Assembly: GCF_051622035.1 (NCBI RefSeq)
Contig: NC_135362.1
Coordinates: 6,389,501-6,453,500, forward strand
Direction: 5' to 3'
DNA length: 64,000 nucleotides
Origin: Arctopsyche grandis
Taxonomy: Eukaryota; Arthropoda; Insecta; Trichoptera; Hydropsychidae
A program made the position numbers and the translations under genes. This document shows, in pieces, positions 42,897-64,000 of this stretch; positions within the stretch are counted from its first letter, which is position 1; each line of letters begins with the position of its first letter. The notes under the pieces were generated by a model that had not been told where the DNA came from, ran no database searches, and worked only from the letters and a program-made list of their open reading frames with translations.

Positions 42897-44694
42897 ATGT
42901 CGTTGTCGTTGTCGTCGAAGGTGGTGATCGCGCTCTCGCCGAGGTTCCTGGCGGCCGCCTCGCCCTCCCCCTCCCCCTCCTCGTCTCCCCCCCACTCCCC
43001 CTCGTCCCCCGTCTGCCGCAAACGCCGGTTGGACCATCTCACATGGGAGGAAAAACTTCAGCGCAAGTGAGTACCGCTTTTCTATTCTTTTCCTCGTTAC
43101 TCATGCTGCGTTGGCTCAACGCCGCATGCGATTATGACCCTTATGCTATTCTCATTTAAGACTTCTATTTGCACAACGAAACACTCGCTCGTACGACCTT
43201 GTCCCATTATCTACTACTACGTATAAAATCTCTTTATCTACTTATTGATAATGAGCTTTATGGTATTGTTATATAAGGCTCTAATTTGCCTGACAAAACA
43301 TTCATTCATACAACCGTGTATTATTATAAACATAACAAATTGTATGCCGCTTTTTATACATACATACATACTAATTGTATATGAATTATTTATTAATAAT
43401 TTCATTATTCATTCAAAATGTTAGGTTATTTAGATCCTGTATTAGTCATCGACCAATTGCGTCATATTGGATTTGTTATTTCGCAGTATTGCATCATTCA
43501 AATGTATGCGATCAAAATGCTTTGAATCTTTGTGTGTATAATGGTGTTTATGTTGTTGTTTTCAGAAAACTCAAGAATCGAGTGGCCGCCCAGACGTCGA
43601 GAGACCGTAAGAAAGCGAAAATGGACGACATGGAGGATCGCCTCAGTTCCTTGGAAGAGGTGAACGCCAAACTCAGTGAAGATATGAAAGGACTTCGGGA
43701 GCTCAATCAGAGATTGATGAGCGAGAACAGTCAGCTGCGCAAACAGCTTTCGTCCGGCCGCGAAGTCGTCAGCACGGTTCCCAGCGGATCTGCCGAATCC
43801 CATCCTCTGCCGAAGGAGGGATCCGTGCTGACGGCTCCACGCCCGGAGTCGACAGTTGCTCTCTGCCAACTGACGATGCTCTTCCTTCTCTCCAAGATCT
43901 CCTCAAACAAATTGACTCCGATGAATACCTTACCTGCCTTCAAGAACTTGCCGACAACCTACTCAGAGAAACTGATCCAGAAACTCAAGGATCAGATGTA
44001 ACATTTCACAATCATCTCTACAACCGAATATATAATAAATTTAATAATAGACAAATTTTAATAATATTTTGTTTGTTTTTTTTTTGTTTTCCAGAAATCT
44101 AAAGTCGTCGACAGTTCATCAAAAGTGGTGGGGTCCTCATCAGAGCACGTGGAATCCTCTCGAAGTGAAAGTTTAGAAATAAACATTTTAAGAAGTAACA
44201 CAGACACCATATTAGCGCAACATTCCTATGCACAACCTTGTCTTAGCTCACCTATGATAAATAATGCACCTGAATGCACGCAAATCAAAGTCGAAACAGA
44301 TTGCACTTCAGATCCTGATATATTCTTCGATGGAGACGACGACTGCGTGACCATCGTCATATCCAGTGAAGACGAATCTATGGAAGAAGACGAAATTACA
44401 CTGGAAGATACGTTCACCGTGTCCAAACCCGATATCAAAATCGAAGATTACGACAGATTAAACTGTCCTTTGTACGTTGACGGAAATAATCTAGAACTTC
44501 TTTCTCCGATGCAGCCTAGTCCCGTTTGTAATTCTCAATCGCCGTGTTTGAGTTATAACGATCCGACTTCGCCAGCTTCGACACTACTTTCAGACTTCGG
44601 TTACGAGTCTGTGGAATCCCCTCTCAGCGATATGAACGATTTCCAAGATCTTTGGAATGAAAGTATCAATGAATTATTTCCATCATTAGTATAA
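42897..44694 (+). CDS. XBP1: X-box binding protein 1 (bZIP, unfolded protein response)
   Basis: Spliceosomal exons are 42897-43066, 43566-43997 and 44095-44694. The basic region and zipper read KRRRLDHLTWEEKLQRK-like in exon 1, then KLKNRVAAQTSRDRKKAKMDD and a leucine zipper (L at heptad spacing from LSSLEEVN) in exon 2. Without IRE1 cleavage the frame stops at 44176 (227 aa). If 43793-43809 is removed, the frame changes to one encoding LPSLQDLLKQIDSDEY and the long acidic activation domain ending FGYESVESPLSDM, DLWNESINELFPSL, for 394 aa in all. That this second frame is open and conserved to 44694 shows the gene uses the IRE1 pathway. XBP1s activates ER chaperone and ERAD genes. A polyadenylation-type AATAAA lies at about 44908. 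The N terminus is Ser/Pro-rich and variable. Confidence 0.96.
43793..43809 (+). other. IRE1-dependent unconventional intron of XBP1 (17 nt)
   Basis: Two identical 7-base loops CTGCCGA lie at 43790-43796 and 43807-43813, each matching the IRE1 loop consensus CNG|CNGN. Each is closed by a perfect 4-bp stem: GGAT/ATCC for the first, TCCT/AGGA for the second. Cutting after G3 of each loop removes 17 nt. 17 leaves remainder 2 on division by 3, exactly the shift needed to enter the XBP1s frame. The junction keeps the peptide SGSAE in both forms. Known animal introns of this type are 23 or 26 nt in fly, worm and mammals. Confidence 0.85.
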
Positions 44695-45639
44695 AATTTT
44701 ATTTTTAAGCTTTATTTATAAGAATGATTTTACATATAATTAAATGATTTAAATATATATAATATATTGATTGTACAGGTTGTAATGCATTTCCAGTGAA
44801 TTTTATTTTATTTTTAATTATACGAAATGAATTTTTTTATACTGTTTCCATTTAAGTGTATTATTTATTATCTATAAGAGCTTTATAAGTGTGTAATTTA
44901 TGTGTGAATAAAGTGTCTATGAAGTGTTATGAATGATTCGATTTTTATTTCAAACTCATACCGGTCCTGATTGAAATAACATTTCTTTTTATATATATAT
45001 ATATAACATAGGTTTATTTAACAATTTATATAATTTTTGAGGTATTGTATACATATACATATATATAAATTCATTTTTACATACATATATATACATATAC
45101 ACGTAAATGTAAAGACTTATATTATGTCAATTGGATTATTAATTTACAAATAACAAAGCAATGCACCAGTGACATTTGGCACACGATTATAATTATTAAA
45201 AAAAATATATACGAAATCACTCGTCATTACAGTTCTTGCTTCTGTAGAATTTAAACGGCCACTTGACATACTATTCATATATTCGCTTCAATACCGTTTT
45301 ACATATACATATATTTCTGATCTATCATATTTATAGAAAAATTGCATTACATTTAATTGACCTGCCGACGAACACAATTTGTACTATCTGTCGTTTTTGA
45401 ATCGAATATTTTCTGCAAAATTTAATTACAATACACATGTACTTCTCAAGCTACTTTATATTTATTTGAAAATTCAAAATTTACTCTCGTAGAGACTGGA
45501 CAAAAAACAAAACGAAAGATGTTAAATAAATAAATATTATTAATATTAAAATGTCACGTGTTATTTATTATATTCGTACATCGTCATCCATCCGTCGAGG
45601 ATTATTAATTAATTCGAATATTAGAGCGGAATTCTTGTC

Positions 45640-59451
<13,812 letters not shown>

Positions 59452-59929
59452 CTGCAACAACAACAACACTCGACATAAATCATCACGATAAATAATAACA
59501 AAATACGAAGAAAAAATAGACGCGCGAGAGATCAAAGACTCGGACAATGTCAGTAGCGTCACGTATATATGTAGTAGTCCCTGAATTTATTGATCGGATC
59601 GTAAAAATACACGAGAGCATTGAAGTTTTCCCGCCCCGTGTGAAAAATCATCGGTCCGCCCTGTACGCAAGATGGATATTTTTTGCACGCGGCTCGCTTC
59701 ATTATAACGTCAACACATCATCGTCGGGCCACTCTTGTACTCTTGGATGTTTTAATTTTAAACAGAAATTAACTCAAAATAAAAAAAAAGTCAAGTGTGT
59801 CTATTTTTGGATGAAATACTCCCTGCCGCCGATTACATTTAAAGTTTGGGCGAAATCTTATAATATATATTTGAAACTCGGTATTATGTACCTACATCAA
59901 GGCATAAACAGATGAATCTGGATGCGTAA
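59452..59929. other. Right of the most 5' recognised paxillin exon
   Basis: Paxillin upstream intron. A GC-mixed block at 59620-59740 (CCGCCCCGTGTG, CACGCGGCTCG) is unassigned. No LD1-type exon was found. Confidence 0.35.
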
Positions 59930-60317
59930 GGGCAAAATCACACACCGGTAAACGTGGCACGTGGTTTTTTTAGTTTTAAATGTATAGAAAAAAATGTGAC
60001 GTTCATGGTACGCATGCATGGCACACGGTGGAATACTTGGTAAAATTGTATCCTTGCTTAACAGTGATCGATAACGAATATGGGATACACCATTATCGAT
60101 CACTGTCAAGCAAGGATACAATTTTACCGAAAATGGTCCAAAGGGTCGTTTTAGTACAGATCGCTGTCAAGCAAGGTCGAAAGTGTCGTTTTGAAAGGAC
60201 GTGATCCACCGTGTGCCATGCATGCGTGCCGTGAACGTCACATTATTTCTACATATATATGTTTAAAACTATCTAAAAAAAACCACGTGCCACATTCACC
60301 GCTGTGTGATTTTGCCC
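59930..60317. mobile_element. GGGCGAAATCACACAGCG-family fold-back element
   Basis: Ends GGGCAAAATCACACACCGG and the complementary CCGCTGTGTGATTTTGCCC carry a TAA duplication (59927-59929, 60318-60320). The interior is palindromic (GATCGATAACG arms, CTGTCAAGCAAGG repeats) and resembles the hairpin inside 22264-23058. Confidence 0.8.
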
Positions 60318-60329
60318 TAAGTGAATTCA

Positions 60330-60569
60330 GGGCGAAAACACACAGCGCTGAACGGCACATCGTGTGCATGGCTCCTCGCTGTGGGTGGCCTCCTACATTT
60401 CTTCAAATATGGGATAAACCGTTATCGATCACTGTTAAGCAATGATAAATACATGCATATAATTTTACCCAAAAAGGTCCAGAATGCCCAGCACGGCTCA
60501 TTTTATTCACATGTTTAAAAGTATCTAAAAAAAACCACGTGTCACATTCACCGCTGTGTGCTTTCGCCC
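60330..60569. mobile_element. GGGCGAAATCACACAGCG-family element, second tandem copy
   Basis: Ends GGGCGAAAACACACAGCGC and CCGCTGTGTGCTTTCGCCC. It starts 12 bp after the previous element. No matching 3-bp duplication (tca and caa). The interior shares TTATCGATCACTGTTAAGCAA with its neighbour. Confidence 0.7.
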
Positions 60570-60625
60570 CAAGTCGCCATAGAGCCGGGCCGCACCGTGC
60601 GACTTGCGAGCGACTTGGTTGAGGG

Positions 60626-60902
60626 CGACCAGACCAATGCATGCAGGTAGATGGGACATGCTACACCCGTCAACTTCCTTGTCGCACACATTTCCATACA
60701 ATTTTCGTGTCGCGCAACGTGTCGGCCGACAAAGTTGCACAATGCGGCCCGGCCCATAGAGTCGGGCTACACCGAGCGACTTGCGAGCAACTTAGTTGGA
60801 CTAGTCGTGCCACCAGAAAAAAATGTATGGAAATGTGAGCGACAAGGAAGTTGACGGGTGTAGCATGTCCCATCTACCTGCATACATTGGTCTGGTCGCT
60901 TG
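60626..60902. repeat. Inverted repeat, about 85-bp arms
   Basis: The left arm 60626-60710 (GCGACCAGACCAATGCATGC onward) and the right arm 60815-60902 are reverse complements with few mismatches. The spacer contains GAGCGACTTGCGAGC(A/G)ACTT, also found before the left arm. Matching open frames on both strands come from this symmetry. Confidence 0.8.
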
Positions 60903-61129
60903 CATTTGAAGGTCGAGATTTGAACCACCTCTTTATTGATTAGCTCCAATTATTTCTGGCACGATTAAGTATGAAACTGAAATCTTGAAACAGAAAGTGT
61001 GACCATATGTATGTCAGAACGTGTCATCTTATATCAAATAAGCGACAAAATACTCATTATATTTTTATTTTATTTGTTCAATCAGTCATGCACACTCGTA
61101 CAACGGATTTCTCTAACGCGACTAATGGG

Positions 61130-61425
61130 CTATAAATTTAAGAATTATTTAAACAGGTATAAATCCATTTATTAAACACGATATCTATGATCAAACGATT
61201 AGCAGCTACAGATACATCTCGATTTTTTGCGAAAGGGATGAGATGGGAGTTGCCAATTTGTAGGAACGATTTTAATGAAATCAGATAAATTGGCAAACTC
61301 TGATAGGAAGCGATCGACATTGGAGTCACATATCCAAGGTCTGGCCAGCAGCATACGGGATACAACCCGTGACCACACAATTGAAAGCATTACATGCTAA
61401 CCATTGATCTATGCTTCTGATAATA
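61130..61425 (-). mobile_element. tRNA-derived SINE, copy 3
   Basis: The minus strand reads a tRNA-like head (AGATCAATGGTTAGCATG, then GGGTTGTATCCCG) and the shared body GATCGCTTCCTATCAGAGTT with GCCAATTTATCTGATTTCATT, truncated before the 3' end. Confidence 0.75.
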
Positions 61426-61429
61426 TAAT

Positions 61430-63026
61430 ATAGTAATAATACACACATGCATATATAAAAACGCAAGGGATGTATTTACATATGTATGCTTTTTTTGCAT
61501 ATACAAAAATGGAGATTTAAATAAATAAATATTATAATTATCAGAAGTTCATAAAAATGCAGGAGATCAAGCCGTGAACACTGACAAGAACACACAAACA
61601 TATGCTCATTTGTATGCGGACGGCGACAAAAGTCTTGACAATAGACTTAGCGACAATAGCCTCGAGTGTGTATCGATTCCTTTCCAAAAAAAGCCGTTGA
61701 AATATCAACGGGCATAACATTAGTATACATATAATAAAAGATCGGCGTTGGATGGATGCTTTTCAAATAAAAACAGACCGTTCCATTAGTGGTCGAAGAG
61801 CAAATAAAAAGCATGGTTTTTCTATGAAATTTGACAATAGTGAACCATTTTATGTATGTAAGTAGTTGATTTTTGAATCTGTTCACGTTTTGTCATTCGA
61901 AAACTGTACACTACTTTGGATGGTTACGAGAGATTCTCAAAATTAGAGTATTTTGTTGAGACGACATTTTTTGCACGTATCACGGGTGTTGGATACTTCC
62001 TCAGACATGTTGATACACAAATGTTAATGGAGTTACTTTTGTTAACATATGACTTTAGAAATTTAGCAGTATTCAAATTCTAAATCTGGACAGAACCGAG
62101 AATTTTAAAACCAACATTTAGATGAAAAATACACACAAGTGAACAAACACGCTTTTATTCCCATGCAAATTAATACTAATCTTATATACGAACATACATA
62201 CATATAATAATAATTATTTACGTATATGTAAATCCATTGAAAAAGTGTTAGTAATTTATTTAATTGCAATTTACCGTCAAATTTCATTCAGCGGTAAGCC
62301 GTGAATAATTCATTCTATTACCGGTAAATGAAATTTTTTTACTATGTACATATGTATACATATGTGGATACTTTTCATAAAAACGTTAACCTACATAGAT
62401 AGAATCGTTAATAATTAAAAATAAATCTCAGGTGAACAACGTCATATAAATACATTAAACTATACTCGTAATAATTAATAAATTTTTTTTTTACGTTTTA
62501 GCCCGGGCTTTGGAGTCGGAATCGGAGCATTTCAAGGCGAGTCGTAAAAAAAATCAGTCAACTCCTTTTTATTATTTTCTTAATTAATAGTTTTACGGTT
62601 TGTGTCAACTAGAGTTCCCAATTTTAAATCCACTCATAAAGTAAATCCATTAATAAATTTTAATTTAATAATTACATTATAAAAATCATGAATTTTAATT
62701 ACATTATAAATAAAATCGTTGTTTTGAAAAATAAATTAAAGCGCTATTTTGAGGTGTTGTGGTCAAAATCGATTGTTTCCTCCGTCCTATTTTTTCTTCT
62801 TCTCGTTGATTTATTTGGGTATAAAATTCAAACACATACACCAGCAGTCACATAAAACGGAACGCTTGTGAATTTTACGACTTCGAGGCCATTAAAGGAT
62901 TATCCCTTTATGTGTAGGGTTTTTAACGACCAAATATTCTAAATATGATTGTTTTCTAAGATTTGAGTTCATTTTAGTGTGGGTTTTCGAGGAGAAAGCA
63001 TCAAATTCGAATTTTAACACGTCAAC
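61430..63026. other. No gene recognised
   Basis: AT-rich sequence. A short patch at 62511-62550 (GGAGTCGGAATCGGAGC) stands out but has no context. The last 200 bases before 63027 may be the left end of the Tc1-like element (CAGCAGTCACATAAAACGG near 62843 as a possible inverted repeat); the matching right end is outside the window. Confidence 0.35.
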
Positions 63027-64000
63027 ATGAAAAAACGAGCTCAGCTATCATTGCAGAAGAGTGTAAAAATCGCGACATTGGCGAGTTCAGAATTTTCCTT
63101 TCGGTCAATTTCCAAGAAAATGGGATGTTCTATATCGACTGTTTCGAGAATACTGGAAAAAAAAAAAAGATAATCTGGAAGTTTTGATCGTAAGAAGGGG
63201 ACCGGACTGCAAAGATGCACATCGGAGAGGCAAGACCGTGTAATAACCAGATTATCTTTACAGCAGCGATTCAAAACTGCTGTAGAAATAAGAACAGATG
63301 TATCTTCACAATTTTCCATGGAAATCAGCGACTCAACAGTAAGAAGGCGACTCAGAGAAGCTGGACTGTACTTTCGGAAAACTGCAAAAAAACCACTACT
63401 AACCAAGAGAATGAAAAACAATCGATTGGAATGGGCGAAAGCACATGAAAATTGGAGTTCATCAGATTGGCAACGAGTGATACTTTCCGACGAATCAAAG
63501 TTTAACCTCTATAGTCCTGATGTTTTTCCGTATGTCCGAAGGAAAGTTGGCGAAAGGTATAGTGAAAATTGTACCCTTAAAACTGTTAAGCATCCTCCAA
63601 GTCAAATGGTCTGGGGATGCTTTTCGTACCATAACATTGGACAATTGGAGTTTCTACAAGGTGCCATCGATGGAAAAAAATATAAAAAAATTTTAGAAGA
63701 AAGCTTTGTCCCATCGATGGAAAACCACCTTTCATATTCCGATGATATAATTTTTCAAGATGACTCTGCCCATTGTCATCGAGTTAAATTGATGAGTATT
63801 CATTTTATTTGATAGCATTGAATATAAATTATAAAATTTCAATCAAAAAACTGAAATTTTTTTTTTACTTTTTTTTAGGTTCGGGACTATTTACAAGAAA
63901 TGGGTATAAAGACACTACCATGGCCTGGCAATAGTCCCGATTTAAATCCAATCGAAAATTTATGGATGTGTATCAAGTACAGGATAAGTAAGAACAATGT
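63027..64000 (+). pseudogene. Tc1-like transposase, right end outside window
   Basis: From the ATG at 63027 one frame runs to about 63782 and encodes a helix-turn-helix N terminus (RSISKKMGCSISTVSRIL), a second helix-turn-helix (ISDSTVRRRLREAGL) and a catalytic core with VILSDESKFNL (first Asp), IFQDDSAHCHR (second Asp) and, after 63879, SPDLNPIENLW (Glu). The frame is broken once by TAA just after an A12-A13 run at about 63155-63172. Between CHR and VRDYLQEMG about 96 bases interrupt the domain (63783-63878), beginning GTTAAATTG and ending with a pyrimidine tract and TAG, like an intron. With that removed, 32 residues separate Asp2 and Glu rather than the usual 34. Confidence 0.85.

Noticed and set aside
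42599-43159. 186-codon frame overlapping XBP1 exon 1
   Set aside because: It is another frame. The XBP1 frame from 42897 gives the conserved LDHLTWEEKLQRK at the correct splice phase.
43784-43809. Alternative 25-nt IRE1 intron using CAGCGGA as the 5' loop
   Set aside because: 25 nt leaves the wrong reading frame for the conserved XBP1s C terminus, and CAGCGGA lacks a closing stem as good as GGAT/ATCC.
60525-60949. Matching frames MGHATPVNFLVAHIS on both strands
   Set aside because: Produced by the inverted repeat at 60626-60902, not by a duplicated gene.

Overview
The window is animal nuclear DNA and most likely comes from an insect. Genes are split by AT-rich GT-AG introns, the XBP1 and paxillin architectures are insect-like, and microsatellites of the TACATATGTACATA type are everywhere. 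About half or more of the window is transposon-derived. I could not place the order from sequence alone.

Genes, left to right. The last two exons of a Ly6/quiver-like GPI-anchor protein lie at 7222-7657 (+). A four-helix membrane protein resembling LAPTM/DUF4728 follows at 8894-10110 (+). B9D2 (13746-14538, +) is followed after only 16 bp by a tectonic gene (14555-16909, +); both encode ciliary transition-zone (MKS module) proteins, and an RFX X-box-like site sits 24 bp before the B9D2 ATG. The small GTPase ARFRP1 is at 18029-18927 (+). AP-1 gamma adaptin (+) spans 26358-35258, with a phase-compatible candidate alternative first exon at 19927-19988. COP9 signalosome subunit 5 is at 39239-40694 (-). 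XBP1 (42897-44694, +) carries an apparently complete IRE1 unconventional intron of only 17 nt. Paxillin (-) runs from 59451 down to 45640 and has two alternative terminal coding exons; its 5' end was not found. A Tc1-like transposase runs off the right edge (63027-64000, +).

Between and inside the genes lies a dense mobile-element landscape. Seven hAT-type elements have 8-bp target duplications, six of them in complex sequence and one in AT repeat. There are TTAA-flanked piggyBac-like elements, a family of TNA-flanked GGGCGAAATCACACAGCG elements, long fold-back elements, tRNA-derived SINEs, LINE fragments (jockey/CR1-like and RTE-like) and solo LTRs. Two structures stand out. One is a roughly 2.4-kb inverted duplication at 23565-25941. 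The other is a three-layer nest at 57300-59240, where a solo LTR lies inside a hAT element inside a jockey-like LINE inside a paxillin intron.

Functionally, B9D2 and tectonic belong to the same ciliary complex and may share one transcript. ARFRP1 and AP-1 gamma both act at the trans-Golgi. XBP1 is the unfolded-protein-response transcription factor and has an ERSE-like site upstream. All splice sites are read by eye from GT/AG signals, reading phase and family knowledge; no transcript evidence was available.
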